A stretch of 64,000 bases of DNA from Notholithocarpus densiflorus (GCA_030021035.2 JARYZH020000050.1:1797834-1861833), one strand, 5' to 3'. Counted from the first letter of the stretch, positions 36,456-49,621 are shown. Notes: generated by a model not told the origin, from the sequence alone. Made by a program: numbers and translations.

Positions 36456-36810
36456 TAAGACTTGGGATTTACCTTACATATTAGGCCAAAGAGCCCACTA
36501 CGTGAATACCGCGTGTAGTGAAATAAATAACGCTTTAGAAGTGAAATGAGTAACAAGATTGTTATTTTACAAATATAAAAGTTCTTGTGAGATGGAGAGA
36601 TAATGATTGGAGTTGAAGTTTCCAATAGGAAGTTTTAAACACATACATTTAAATTAGAATAAAATAAATTTCTATATCAGATTAAAAAAAAGTGAAATAA
36701 GTAGCTAAAAATATAAAAATAAAAATAATAACAATGAAATAAAATAAAATTAACAAAATGAGTTCTTTCTAGGATTAATGCTGTTCCGAGCAGAGCATTA
36801 TCCCGGATAA

Positions 36811-36864
36811 GCTTTATCCTTACTTTTTAGCGTGTCAGCTTTATCCTTACTTTTTATCGTGTCA
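36811..36864 (+). promoter_or_regulatory. Tandem 27-bp repeat with I-box-like motif in the STR11 promoter
   Basis: Two adjacent 27-bp copies (36811-36837 and 36838-36864) differ at one base. Each contains CTTTATCC, close to the reverse complement of the GATAAG I-box, and GGATAAGC stands just upstream at 36804-36811. I-boxes are linked to light-responsive plastid genes in plants. The repeat lies about 95-145 bp upstream of the ATG. The duplicated STR11 pseudogene promoter lacks the doubling. A regulatory role is inference. Confidence 0.55.
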
Positions 36865-36957
36865 GTTTTGTAATGGATAAGCAAATTCCAAACCTGAAAT
36901 CTCAACACTTCCCGTTTCACTGTCTCACCCATAAACAATTGTCACTCACAAGTCACA

Positions 36958-39900
36958 ATGGAAGCTCTGGGACTTCCTTCTCTTACCATTTCATGCTCTA
37001 ATTTTCAACTAAGAAATGTCTCCAACATATCTAAAAGAACACACCATTATTGCACTTCTTTAGAGCTATCTGCTCTGAAACTCAGTCCCTCTTGCACAAC
37101 CCACCTTTTGGTATGCAAATTTTCCGACTTTTCCTTGTTCTGATTAATGGGTTTCATTTTTTTTTTGTGGGTGTTTTGTTTTTGTCTGTGTTTGGTTGCT
37201 AAGAAGATGAAAGAAAAGAAAAGAAAGTTAAAGTTTGTGTCTTTTTTGGTTGCTTTTAGTTTACTTGATGAGAAATTATCAGCTTGACTAAGAGAATTTG
37301 GTGTGTCAGTGAAATAGTTGTGAATTATGGAAACTTTAGGACCCAATATTGAGTTTTGTTTTACTACATTTTCACAGTAAATAATGGAACTTTTGTGGTT
37401 GATATATAGCTCCTTGTTTCTAATGTGGGTTATCTTTATATCTAATTCAGCATAGGAGTACTATTCGAATGCAAGCCGATGGTGAAGATTATGAAGTGAA
37501 GCAAATGAAAGATATGGCTGCTGCCAGGAAGAGATGGGAAGCTCTGGTATTTTGTACCCCAAAGTAACAGCATTTTTATGTTTCTTTTGGGCATGGAGTA
37601 GATGGGTTAGTAAGAAAACTAATGAACTGATGTTGTTTTTGCTAGCTGAATCTAATTTGAGTTGCACTTTGGTTTTGAAAAATTGCAATGTCTTGCTTTT
37701 AAGTGAATGACAGAGCCTAGCTACAGTTTCTTAGGTGCTGTATAAATAAATATAACCTTGTGACTGCATTGGCCAATGAGCCACGTAGTTGAACTTAGTT
37801 GTCCTTGGGGAGATAATACCTTTCGTGTTGCATTGGTCAATGTAGCCATGTGGCTAAATTTAATTGGAGAACCTCAAGTACAACACCTAAGTAACTATAC
37901 CTAAGTTTTTTCGTTAAGTGTATTATGGTTTTAATCATTAGCACTAACCTGCCAAAAAATTGAATTTATTGGGTCTGCTTATAATTGAAATCCCCATTAC
38001 TTGAGTGATGGGTCTATAGTCTATATTACATTGTTTGAGAAGATTCCAATTTTTAGGAAGATTAACTGGTGAAAAAAAAGGAGAATTTGGATTCTCTCAA
38101 TAGAATCAGGTTCCATATAACATTTTAATTTCTTTTACTGATAAGTAATCATATTCCTCATAACATCCCTGATACATTAATTATTTTCTATGTTATTTCA
38201 AAGTGCAAGCTCTTGACTTTAGCATGTACTGACATGTAGAAAATAACATAAAAGATTGTATAGGTCAATTTTGTTAAACAATCACAGAGGAAAATCCTAG
38301 GCACTGCCCTTCTCATCTGAACAAGTCACTGCTAAATAGGCAGTCAGTAATATTTTCAGAAATGATTCAATTAAATGAAATTTAATGATAGGTGTGCAGA
38401 TGATTGTTTAGATACTCATTTTGTACATTGATTATTGAAAATTGTTGACCAGATATTTATTTGCAAATATTGGTTGTTCAGAGTTTTGTGAAGAGTATGA
38501 GTGCTTTGACATATATGATCTCTAAGATTAATAGTTTTCAGTTCTTTGGGGCTTCACTTAACATTCTGAGTCTATATCTGTTGTAAAAGTGGTTAGCAAG
38601 ATACTCAATTTGAGATTGTACATACCCTTTTGCCTTTCTTGGGCCATGTTTTGGCCAGTAAGGCCTAACTTTGTGGCCATCACCTAGATAAATTGATTAT
38701 GCTGATATTTGTATCAATTGCAGTTTATTCACTATGATTGTGATGAAATACCTCTTTCCAAATGAATTCAAATTGTGTGGCTCAGGAATTCCATGTCATG
38801 TTTCTACTGTTTGTCATAGGTCAGGGAAGAAAAAGTGAAAGTTCTTACACCCAGGGAAGCTGGATATGCAATTCAGCTAACTAACAAAACCCTACTTGAT
38901 GTTCGTCCCTCTACTGAACACAAAAAGGTGGACAGGTTTACATTCAATTTTAAGTTTCTGAATATTATTTTTGGCTCACTGCTCATCAGTTCTGCATAAA
39001 CGGGTTTTATCACTCCACATCTGTTATGTGTTTTATAGTTTATTTGGTGATTATTGTGATAGCTTGCAATAGTGATAAATGCCATATTTTGCAGGCATCT
39101 TGTGCAATTATTGTGGTAAATTAATTAGCTCTTAATCTCTTATTAACTATTTCTCATTACTAAACTGGTTATCTCAAAAATTTTCCCTTGTACTGTTTTC
39201 TTTTCATTTTTCCTTTTCTTAGGAAATTTTTATAAAGCATAATGGCTCTATCAAGATTCTTGAATTATCATTTTCTTTTCCTTGTTTTGAAGGCATGGGT
39301 TAAAGGCTCAACCTGGACTCCAATCTTTGATGTTGATGACAAGTTTGACGCTGGAACTCTGTCCAGACAGATCACAAGCTTTGTGATGGGTATCAAACAA
39401 CTATTGCTAACTTGTCTTCTGTAATTGAATTTTTCTTTTTCTGCATCAATGATAATGGATTGCATCATGAATGGTTATTGATTAATATCATTATCATGTC
39501 TCACTGGATCAAGATAGTACTAATTTTGGTGCTTAGAGGCTAGTATGACATGGAATTTGGCACTGTTGACTATAATGAAATGCTAGTTCCTTTGAACTAT
39601 TTGGATAAGTTTCCTTGGAGGCTTGGACTTTTTGCTGGTGATTTTGCTAAATTTGACTTATGTTTGTGTAGGAGGTTGGTGGAGCGGTGTGCCTACGTTG
39701 TCTTACAATAAGTATGTCAGGAAGTATTCCTTAATATTTAATTTTGGGTAAAATATTATTTTGGTTTCTAAACTTTACCAAAAGTTTGTTTTTTGTCCCC
39801 AAATTATTGAAAAATTCATTTTTTTGTCCCTAAACTATTGAAAATGTTTTACCTTTTGTCCTTGAATTTTACCAAAAAAATTTCTTTTCGTCCCTAAACT

Positions 39901-42900
39901 ATTGGAAAAGTAAATTTGTTTTTATCCCTATCTTTATCTAGAAACTATTAAAAAAACTCTTTACAAATTTTAAGGATGAAAAAATGACTTTTTAAATTTT
40001 AGGGACAAAAAACAAGCTTTTGGTAAAGTGTAAGGACCAAAATAGTATTTTACCCTTTAATTTTATATACAATGCTTGGCTTATTATTGTTTTTTCATTT
40101 CTTCAACAGCCAGTTCTTGTCAAAGGTTGTGGAGAAGTATCCAAAGGATACAGACCTTATTGTTGCATGCCAGAAGGGTTTGAGGTGAGCTTTTTATTTC
40201 ACTGGACTTTCAGATACTAGTGGGTTAATACAGTCATTACTATTTCTGCTTGTTGGAGAGAATTGCAGTTGTGATTTTAACACTAAGCATTTGGAAATTC
40301 CTTCTTTTCAGTTTGAATTTGACTATGCTTTGTTTTGTTTTTTGATAAGTAATAACATTTTTGAGAAGAGAAAAACTTAAGCACACAGGATGTGTACTCA
40401 AATTTCCTAAAATATTACAACAGAGAAAAATTAGGCTCTAAAGGAAAGATAGCCTTTGAAATCTACATTGAATGCTCTTCACTATTTCCAAGAGTACAAG
40501 ACCTCTCAAAATAGCAGTCTCAAGAATAAATTCTTTAACTCCATGGTTGAAAGCTCCTTACAATTGAAAGTGCGGTTATTTCTGTCCCTCCATATCACCC
40601 ACATTAGACACAGTGGGACTATCTTCTAAACAAACAGGTTGCCATGAGTAGTAACACAAATCTTCCACTCAGATAGTACATCCACAACTCTCTCTGGTAG
40701 GAAGCACCCAATGAACCTCAAACATGGTAAATACAAAAGAGTACATCTCCTTAGCAGTAGTTCAATGAATTAGTAAGTGATCCACTATTTCACTACTACA
40801 CTTGTGCATACGTCTATTCACCAAGGTTATAACCCTCCTCATAAGGTTGTCACATGTAAGTATTTTTCTCCTCGTTGCTGGACAAAGAATGCCACCCTTT
40901 TGGGAGCCTTTGTACACCATACACTCCATGGAAAAGCCATTTTATAGGAGCCTCTCAAGGCCTTGTAATAGGAGTGAACATAAAACTTACCATCTCAACC
41001 TACTAGGGCCCATACCTTTTGGGATGTTGGAATAGAAGATATCGAAGAACAAATCAACTGATTCCAGTTTCCAATCGTTAAAACCACATACAAAATGAAT
41101 TTTCCATGTACTTCTCTCTCCCTCATTCAATAACTCCAAACAAGAACAAACATGGCATTCTACTTTACCACTAGAGAATAGAGACCTGGATATAACACCT
41201 TTAAAGGTTGGGTCCATGACTCCACGCCAAACATCATGCCGAAATTGTACTCTGGGACCATCTCCAATATAATATTTGACGTTATTGTACTCTATAGATT
41301 ATGTTTTGTTATGCTCAGCAAAGCATTACATTCAAGAATATATAATACAAACATTTTATATTGTCAGTTTTATTATGTCCCCAATCTTTTTCACAGGCCT
41401 TTGCTTTTTATTGTATTGCGTGCGCGTGTGTAATATATAACATTCAGTCATATAAATGTATGGAACTGATGGAACTGTTTGACATTCAAGGAATGTCCAA
41501 ATGCTAAACTATAGGCTGAAAAGGCTTTAGGTAATGGTGATAGAAGTTATTTTCTCATTCTATGGAGATTGTAATGGACAATGCTTATATTTTCTTCTAA
41601 AAGACCGTCTTATTGAGAGATCTTTGTCGTTGTTTTAAGCCATAAAGTGGAGTCATCCTCATCCCTGAACATGAAACACTAATATGAGGGATAAACAAGT
41701 ACAAAGTGAACTTCCAGTTTTGCAGGTTTTTTTAGCCAATTCAGTTGTAAACCATGCGATCTCTCTCCAGAAAGCGACTTTTCCTAGGTCAGTGTCTAGA
41801 TGGCATACCTCTGTCGCTTGTTCTGGTTGGAATTTATGTTGTTGGACTGGCTCAAAGCACTTGTCACTAAATTGAAACATATGTTCCAGCTTGGGTGAGA
41901 AGCAGAAGGGTTCCACTCATAGCCCTACCTTTGACTGTCATAGTTGGTTTTGGTGTCCTACATATACTTAATAGATAAATTATTGAGGGATGCAAATCAC
42001 CTTTACGTATTGAAGAATCAAACACAAATATTATAGGTGTATCATAAAGAATGCTATGTGCTATTTTGTTTCTCCTCTCATTCTGGACTATAATATACTG
42101 GCAGATCTTTAGCTGCTTGCGAGCTACTATATAATGCTGGCTACAAAAACCTTTTCTGGGTGCAAGGCGGCCTGGAGGCTGCTGAAGAGGAGGTATTTGT
42201 TATGAGTGGTCCAGGGACTTTGATGTTATTAATATTGTGATATTATGTCATGTTCTTTCTTCTTTTTATGATAATTAATAGATACCCTTCTCTTTCTTAC
42301 TTATGTTCTGTCAATCAAACATGAATTTGAGAATATAATGAGTTTCATCTTGTGTGGAGCAGGATCTTATCAGAGAAGGTCCTCTACCTTTTAAACTTGC
42401 TGGAATTGGTGGGGTTTCAGAGTTTCTTGGGTAACAATCTAATTTTTTCTTTTTCTTTTGAGAAGTATTATAAAAGGAAAATGAATTGATTGAAATTTTT
42501 CTTTATATTTTTTTATTCAAATGGAAATATAGAATTTTCCATGCTATATATCAATATAATATAAGGCCTTAGTATACATTAAAGATTTTAAAGTATACAT
42601 GCTTGTTTCCCGGCACACAATCTCAACAAGCAGTTTACCAAACCAGAAGATGATGTCAGCACTAACCACTGCAGATTTCGACATTGTCTTTGATGCAGGA
42701 CAGCATAGGCTTCAATACCTAGAACAGTCCCATGGTAAACCTTAGGCTTCACCACCTAAGGGTTTGGAATCACCAACAAACACAAAAGCATTTTTGCAAA
42801 GAAATCTTTGATTAATAATAATAATCTAAATAGTCTTAATACTAAATAAACCATCTGGACCTTTATAGAGCTTCCAGGAAATAAGAGATAAAGATAAACA

Positions 42901-43847
42901 ATAAATCCTAGCCGAACTCAAATATTAATCCAAACTAATCCCTACCCGAGAACATGAAATTTAATTCCTATCACAAATCAAACTAAGCAAATAAAAACTT
43001 AAAATATAAAATTATCCAATGAAATCGAAAATAAGATATTGAAATAATTTCTGGTTGTCCTCCCGCGTCAGTTTTCAGATGCATTATCCAGTAAATGCCT
43101 GTAGATTGGATTTGGCATTTTTACCAAATCAGTTGTACTCACTCTGAACCATGAAAAATTAGGTCTTGTTGGGTTGCTGGTTGGCACCAGCCACACATCT
43201 TAATGTGATGTCTATGCAAATGACTTACTGAATTAAAGTCCATGACTTGGTGACTGTGTGTCCTCATTACCTCGTGCCAAACCAAAGAGCTTTAGCTCAA
43301 AAGGCACCTCATCAAACCATTAGAGTGGAGTGATGTGGAGGTATGTTTGTGGGTTAAGATCTATTGAGCGTATGTGTTAACTTACCAAAACTTTCTTCAT
43401 TTCCTCATCTAGTACATCTTTACCTTATAAGACAATAAGTGCTTGGACTTGATTTGTGAGACTTACTTTCTGTAACCCAATTACATTCTCTATCCTTGTG
43501 TGATTAACATATATCACTGTGTGAATCGAGGGACTTGTTCATTTATTATAATTTTAACACACAGCATTGATAACCTATTCCGTTAATATCTTCAGTTTTA
43601 CTGATCAACAAAGAGATGCAGCTGCAAAAGAAGGTTGGGGTTACCGACTAATGTTTTCTGTCCGTCTGGTAATTATTCTCTTCCCCAAATTGGTAATATA
43701 TAAATTACCTTTTACTCTTTAGCCCCTTACCTGAATAGACTAATATGATCATTTATGGCACAGGTGGGGGTCTTTCTTGTTGCTGATGCCTTGTTTATTG
43801 GTGCTCAGCAAGTAGGTCATTATCTTCGGGATATAAGGTCTCCCTGA
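36958..43847 (+). CDS. STR11: Rhodanese-like domain-containing protein 11, chloroplastic
   Basis: This is a plastid-targeted single-domain sulfurtransferase-like protein; its substrate is not known. Ten exons can be joined: 36958-37110, 37451-37546, 38820-38927, 39293-39389, 39672-39711, 40110-40184, 42105-42192, 42363-42430, 43596-43668 and 43764-43847. They total 882 nt, 293 aa, all with GT-AG introns and consistent phases. The product matches the Arabidopsis STR11 protein as I know it along its whole length. Residues 1 to about 55 look like a transit peptide. The rhodanese domain (about 90-215) includes LLDVRPSTEH and the active-site loop ACQKGLR with Cys185. It ends with GIGGVSEFLGFTDQQRDAAAKEGWGYR and a hydrophobic stretch (VGVFLVADALFIGA), probably a membrane helix. 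Introns hold a MITE and a LINE fragment. Confidence 0.95.
39746..40055. mobile_element. MITE in STR11 intron 5, Mutator-like, 9-bp target duplication
   Basis: The ends are GGGTAAAATATTATTTTGG and its near reverse complement CCAAAATAGTATTTTACCC, with inverted similarity of about 40 bp. TTTAATTTT is duplicated at 39737-39745 and 40056-40064. The element ends 54 bp before the exon 6 acceptor. Its interior also repeats TTTGTCCCTAAACTATTG-like words. Confidence 0.85.
40333..41260 (-). mobile_element. LINE fragment in STR11 intron 6
   Basis: The minus strand around 40987-41217 reads FVCGFNDWKLESVDLFF followed by GPSRLRW. This matches the region between the reverse transcriptase and zinc-binding segment of plant LINEs, where a FNDWELE-like motif is usual. 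Further left are degenerate zf-RVT-like pieces and then a tail near TTATTACTTATCAAAAAAC. It is 5'-truncated and full of stops. It lies antisense to STR11 and is spliced out with the intron. Confidence 0.7.
42431..43595. other. STR11 intron 8, no separate gene seen
   Basis: This 1165-bp intron shows no ORF or clearly bounded element. Its final part (about 43438-43595) is shared with the STR11 pseudogene at 52527-52604 and 59336-59411. Confidence 0.6.
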
Positions 43848-44716
43848 GGTTCAGTAGCTGGATAGAAATATTGAGAGAGCACCATGTGAAGATGAGTTGC
43901 CCAATATCACAATTTTTTCCCCCCCTGGAAAAACTGAAAAACTGCTTTACAAAGCTAGTTACACTTACGTGCATGCTTTCCAATATTAAATGTCCCCACT
44001 GTGCATCTTTTTTATGCTTTTTGGTTGTGTTGTGTTTGAGCGTATTCTACCATGTTCTGTTGCGGATTTAATCAAACAGCGGTTGTCTCCATAAATTTTG
44101 TTAAAATCATTCTGGCTTGTAAAAAGAAGTTCTAGCTATACAGTCTAAAATATAACATTTCTACTCCTTGTAATGTGTATTAGAAAGGTTTTTTGTCTAA
44201 GTATGTATCCTTGCATAATCAAATGTATCTAATTGCCTAAAATATAAAAATTCAGGAAATTGTTCTCTCTCTCTCTCCTTTCTTTCCCTGGAAGTTGGGA
44301 GGTGAAATATGACTTTAGTATCATTATTATGAACATATGTTGACATTTTTCATTGCAATGTAAAGTATCAGCCCTTTGTTGCTTGCAACTCCCAACCTTT
44401 TCTTGATCTGGGAATTGCTAACTTTTGGATGTCAACAGTTTTAAATTTGCTCCTTCAGGCCCTCAGGTTCATATGCAGTGCAGATGCAAGCTCAAGGATT
44501 ACATTAAGCCCATTGCCTTATTTCAGAATACAAAATGCATTATATGAGATTAAAACATTAGACATTTTTATTCCATTGTACCTTGTGGGGTACCTGTTGT
44601 CCACTTGCTCTAGATTATTGATCAGGAAAGTCTTCTCAACTTCCTCTTTCACAGGGTGCCTTTTGTCTTTCTCCTCTTTTGGCATGGATTAACGGTGCCA
44701 GGGCCCAGGAGGATGA
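43848..44716. other. Convergent 3' flank shared by STR11 and the second P450
   Basis: STR11 (plus) and the P450 (minus) end facing each other 869 bp apart. No third gene is visible. About 44260-44575 is duplicated at about 59550-59865, so this flank marks the right edge of the segment copied with the STR11 pseudogene. Confidence 0.7.
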
Positions 44717-46642
44717 CTAAATCTGTGGATTATCACTATGGACCAAGTTAAAATGTGGTTTGGCAATGACAATCAGATTAGCTATCCTGTGCATTGTGAT
44801 GCCAAAAGCCTCTGTTATGTCTAAATCTTTAGCTGTAACACCAGGGGGAAGCTCCCAATCAAAGCTGTGGAGAAGTTGAGCCAAAGCAAGCTCAATACTC
44901 GCTGTTCCAAATGTGATAGCTGGGCAGCTTCTTCTACCAGCACCAAAAGGTATCAGCTCGAAATGCTGTCCCTTGAAATCAACAGTGCTACGGCTACCCA
45001 TAAATCTTTCTGGTTCAATAACATCTGGATTTTCCCAAGATTCTGGGTCTCTCCCTATTGCCCAAGCATTGACAAAAAAACGAGTTTTGGCTGGAATATT
45101 GTACCCGTCAATGTTCACTTCTTCCATGGATTCTCTTGGGAGTAATACTGGAGCAGGAGGATGTAACCGATAGATCTCTTTAATTACAGCTTTCATGTAG
45201 TGCAGCTGAGGCAGATCACCCTCCAAAACAACTCTTCTGTCTCCAACTATTCTCCTTACTTCAGCTTGTGCTTTTTCCATGACTTTGGGGTTCATGATAA
45301 GTTCTGTCATTCCCCAGTCAAGGGTGATGAAAGTTGTATCAGTTCCTCCAGCAAACATATCCTGCAGTTCAAAACCCATAGAATTTTAGAAATCCATATG
45401 ACATAATTAAATATTTATGGATTTGGAATTAAGACATTTCAAATCCATCACTTTAAAATTCAAATTTAAATTTAAGTATCCAAACGCAATCTTAGTGTTA
45501 TACCTTAGGTTTTTCAATTAAATTCAATACATGATTGAATTGATCATTTATTGCCATGCAATTAAATAATTTAATTTAATTGAGGAATAGAGTAATCTGT
45601 ATGCTAAAACTTAAGAAGGTTCTTAACCAAAAAAAAAAAACTTAAGAAGGTTTATATTCAACCAGTTGGGACTTCATAGCAATGAGGGAAGTGAAAGAGA
45701 GTGCTCACTGACCAAGATGATAGCTTTAATATTATCTGTGGTGAGTGGCATTTCATCATAACCATTCCTCTGTAAATCAAGTAAAACATCCGCAAGATCC
45801 TTATGCTCCTCTTTTTCTCTTTTGGGATTTTCATGCTCAGTCAGCAACTGATCAAAGAGTTTATCAAAGCGTTGAAAAGTATTCTGCAGTCTTGATTTCA
45901 TGCCTGTTAAGCTGTGTATGAACTCCATGGAAGGGAAGAAATCTCCTATGCTAAATCCTCCAAGCAATACTTGATACTCCTCAAGCATCTTTTGGAAACC
46001 ATGGCTATCATATTCTCCTCCTGCCGAGAAATCCCTCCCAAATGCAACCCTGCAAAGAACATCATTTGCATATAGTCCAAGCATCTTGGATAGATTGGTG
46101 GTGCTGGGATATGACTGTGCAACTCTACATACCAAACGTGCTACTTCTTCCTCTCTAACAAAGCTATATGATTGAACCCTGCTGGCACTTAGTAGTTCAA
46201 GTATGCATATTTTCCTAATATGCCTCCAATAAGCACCATATGGTGAAAAACCAACATCAGTGCAATTATAAAAGAGGTGTTTGGCTGAATAGATTTTTGG
46301 ACGGCTTGATAGTGCAAGATCATGGGTTTTCAACACCTCCTTGGCTAGTCTAGCGGATGAAATCACAACTGTTGGGACCTCACCAAGTTGTAAGTAAATA
46401 ATTGGCCCAAAATTTTCTGCCAGACTCTGCAGAGATAGATGAGGCATGTTGCCAAGTTGGTGAAGGTTACCAATTATAGGTAGCTTTGGAGGGTTTGGTG
46501 GGAGATTGAATTTTCTTTTCCCTGACTTCAACTTCATGAAAAAACTCAGCAACACTGCTAGGAGAATGGATGCAAGGAGCAAGAACGGTTGGAAGCTCTC
46601 CTTTAGCCATGATAGAAAAGCCATTGGAGTTTTAATCGACAT
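44717..46642 (-). CDS. Cytochrome P450, CYP71 family, second intact gene
   Basis: Exon 1 is 45713-46642 and exon 2 is 44717-45361, joined in phase 0 (donor GTCAGT, acceptor CTGCAG), giving 524 aa. A second in-frame ATG at 46624 (MAFLSW) directly precedes the hydrophobic anchor and would give 518 aa; the choice is open. Visible are the hinge LPPNPPKLPIIGNLHQLG, the I-helix GGTDTT (315-320), the K-helix EIYR (372-375), PERF and the haem loop FGAGRRSCPA with Cys456. The loop has Ala where most P450s have Gly after Cys-Pro. It is clearly diverged from the array at 2504-21160 (different anchor and hinge), so it is a separate CYP71 lineage, perhaps CYP71AP- or CYP71A-like. An ER monooxygenase of specialised metabolism is the expected role; the substrate is unknown. 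Confidence 0.93.
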
Positions 46643-46959
46643 AAAAGAGAGTAAATAATTCCCCTTATTCAGTAGGTAGTCATCTATTTATATTTGCGAC
46701 TATGCTTTACCCAGAGGATAAAGTTTGGCTACAAACTTGGTTGTAGCTATTAGCTATAATTCTCTTTACATAAATTAACATGATTACAAATTTGAAAATC
46801 TAATTGTTGAATTGCTAATTTTTTATGTCCTTAACATCCTTGTCACTTGTCAAATTTCATGTCAATTGGATGTTATTTACTATTCCATCTATAAACTTAT
46901 TTTTATATATAATTTTAGATTATAAAAACTTGAAAGTTAAACATTTAATTGATGACATA

Positions 46960-47185
46960 GTTGCCGAAAATCAGTTTGGACATTCACACTTTTTTTGTAA
47001 TCTCCTCGAACTCCCTGCCCACACATCCATTGCAACGTTGCATTCCCACAAGGCATGTAGGTCAGATTCTTTTGCTCTCTTGCACAGCTCACATGTGCTG
47101 TCTTCTTCAACTATATGCCTGCGAGCCAAATTTTCACGGGTTGGGAGGATGTTCTGACAAGCGCGCCAGCCAAAGACTTATCTAG
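46960..47185 (-). mobile_element. LINE remnant, zf-RVT segment
   Basis: The minus strand reads FGWRACQNILPTRENLARRHIVEEDSTC followed by a Cys-His pattern and ALWEC, which corresponds to the zinc-binding zf-RVT segment of plant LINE ORF2 (compare 25169-25400). Only this piece is left, upstream of the second P450. Confidence 0.75.
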
Positions 47186-48539
47186 TATTGCATTTCCTGT
47201 TAAGTATTAAGTAATCTTTTAGCTTTTTTAACCTCTCCCAGAATTTGTGCTGCAGAGTTTAGAAGATAATTAGTGAAGTTACTTGTGGAAAATGATTGAG
47301 AAGTCAGTGGATGGAAACTTAGGTTATATTCGGTAACAGTTTTTGTTTTCTATTTTCAAAAACTTGTTTTTGAGAATATAAAGAAAAAAAATTTTCTTGT
47401 ATTTTTGAAATCAAAAACATATTTGACTAGTTGAAATTAAAACAATAATTTTTTGAAGAAAAAAATAGAAAATACTAAAATATGTTGTTACTAAGATTTG
47501 AACTCTAATGCTAACTCATTAAATGAGATAGATTCATTAAATTAAATGCGTAATTTAATTGACTTTTGATAATTAGAAACTGAAAACAGTCTTTTGCATG
47601 TTTTCAATTTTCTTCACAAATTGAGTTTTGAAAACAATTTTTGTTTTTTGTCAATTTTAGGTTGCTAAACAGGTTTTTTAGTTTTAAAACTAGAAAATTG
47701 TTTTTAGAAACAGAAAATAAAGAGAAAAAACAGTTATCAAACATACCCTTATTCTTCTTATCTTATATTTTCCTTTTCGACTTCTTGTTATCTTTGGCTC
47801 TGTCAGTAGATTATGATTCATCATTGGACCAACCCCAAAAGAAAAATATCAAGAAACTGCTCATATGGTCATGTATAACAAACAAAATTCCATTCCAATT
47901 TCTATCATTCCACGTAAACATGATGTGATCAAATAGTATAATTCCTAGAACTAAATGTAAAAATTAATATTTTTTACACCAATTTATAAGTTTATGTATT
48001 ATTTATTTTGAGTGGTTTGTTTTTATTAGTGAGTGTGACTACCGCATTAACTGTATTCCGAGAAAAAAAAAACAAATAATTACCTTATTAAGAGTCAAAG
48101 ACTGTAAGTAACACGCAAAACAAAGAAATTTGGGCAACAGACTCCCATTTTCTTCATGAAACATGCGCTTGCACAATGTCAGATTGCTCTCATCTTACTC
48201 ATATTTTATTATTTGGGAAAGGCATGGGTTTAGCCTGTCTTGTACATTAAACCCGAAATTATGCAAACATGAGGCCGCATCATATTGGATTTAGTGCATG
48301 GTACATTGGACACAAGCCGTGTCATTATTTTCCATCCCGATAAAGAATCATCATATTACTAGAAAGATATCATCCAGCGCCTTCACAAGTCGCAACTTTG
48401 AGTTGGATTGAAATTTGGTACAAGTACAACACCAGGTGTAATTAGTTTCAAGGACTAATATTAAAGGTTAGAAAGTTATCTTATTACCATATTGTTCTAT
48501 GAAAATAATGAGATTAAATTTGATGGTACGTCCAATTAG
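47186..48539. other. AT-rich intergenic stretch
   Basis: No gene is supported. A stretch with AAAACTGTTT-like words in both orientations at about 47330-47750 suggests an old MITE, but I could not define its ends. Confidence 0.4.
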
Positions 48540-48910
48540 GGATGGCAATGGGGCAAGGCGGGGCTGAAAGAGGCTGAAGGATGGGGTCTTCGCCCCCGCC
48601 CCGCTCCGCATGACGGGAAAATTTTTCTTGTCCCATCCCTACCCCTTGGGGCCCCGCGAAGCCTCACCCCACCCTGTAAAACTCTATTTTTTTTTTAATT
48701 TGCCTCACAACTATTACAATATATTTTTAATAAAACCTATTTTATTAATAAAAATATACTTGAAATTATAACTAACTTTATCCCATCAAATCAAACTAAT
48801 TTTTAGCAAAAACTAAATAATATTATCCAAGAGTTTAACAAGATAATATCGCAACAAAAACAAGAATCTCATACAGTGGCGGCTTCAGGAATTTTTCTCA
48901 GGGTGTTCCT
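48540..48910. mobile_element. Ends of unassigned DNA transposons
   Basis: At about 48540-48660 a GC-rich stretch (GGGATGGCAATGGGGC, then CCCCCGCCCCGC) looks like one end of a repeat common in plant genomes. At about 48875, CAGTGGCGGCTTCAGG matches the usual start of plant hAT elements. No matching right ends were found, so these are partial. Confidence 0.4.
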
Positions 48911-49499
48911 TAAGAAGGATAAATTACACAATTTAATAAAAAGAGAAATTATTAATTATTGTTGTTTAGTTGTTTCATTAATTTGTTTGTCTTTTATAAA
49001 CTATAATTTGTTATATTGTTATTTCATTAATTATAAAATTATTAATTTTTATTTAGCCTAACATAATTTAATTTGTTTTTCTTTTATAATGTATTGGTTA
49101 ATTAAATTATTAATTATTGTTTATTAGTTGCTTCCCCCAATTAATTATTGGTTAATTAAATTATTGTTTATTAATTGCACTAGCACACATCCCATGTTCA
49201 TTTACTTCCTCCAAATCAAATATCCCACCTCGGCCCCATGCCCCCATCTACCCCCACTCAACAGACAAGCCCCATGCCCCCAATCATAAGAGCCAATCAA
49301 ATAAATTCACAATCACAAATCATAATACACTAAAAGACAATTAATTGTATCTCACCAACACCAACACCAACAAATAAAGCCAAAAACAGGGGCAAATATT
49401 AATAAAGTGATAAGGTAATATATAAATATATAAATATATATATTAATTTTTGTATAATACTTTCATGTAAATAAGTCCTTCAAGATAATATATAAAAAA
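48911..49499. other. AT-rich stretch, possible interior of a hAT relic
   Basis: No ORF with recognisable domains is present. TTAATTATT-type words are repeated several times at about 48930-49170. Confidence 0.35.
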
Positions 49500-49621
49500 G
49501 GATCTGGCTTCTGTCTAGTGGCCAGTGCCACTGGACACGTTGGATTGCGAACATGTGTTCAAAATTGAACACGTGTCCATATTCTGACGGGTCCAGTAGC
49601 CACTAGACAGAAGCCGAACCC
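49500..49621. mobile_element. 122-bp hairpin MITE, Mutator-like
   Basis: GGCTTCTGTCTAGTGGC on the left is perfectly mirrored by GCCACTAGACAGAAGCC on the right. TATAAAAAA is duplicated at 49491-49499 and 49622-49630 (9 bp). The element is almost only its own inverted repeat. Confidence 0.85.

Noticed and set aside
40802..41917. Small ORFs inside STR11 intron 6 as nested genes
   Set aside because: The left ones belong to a decayed antisense LINE fragment and the right ones have no recognised motif or splice support.
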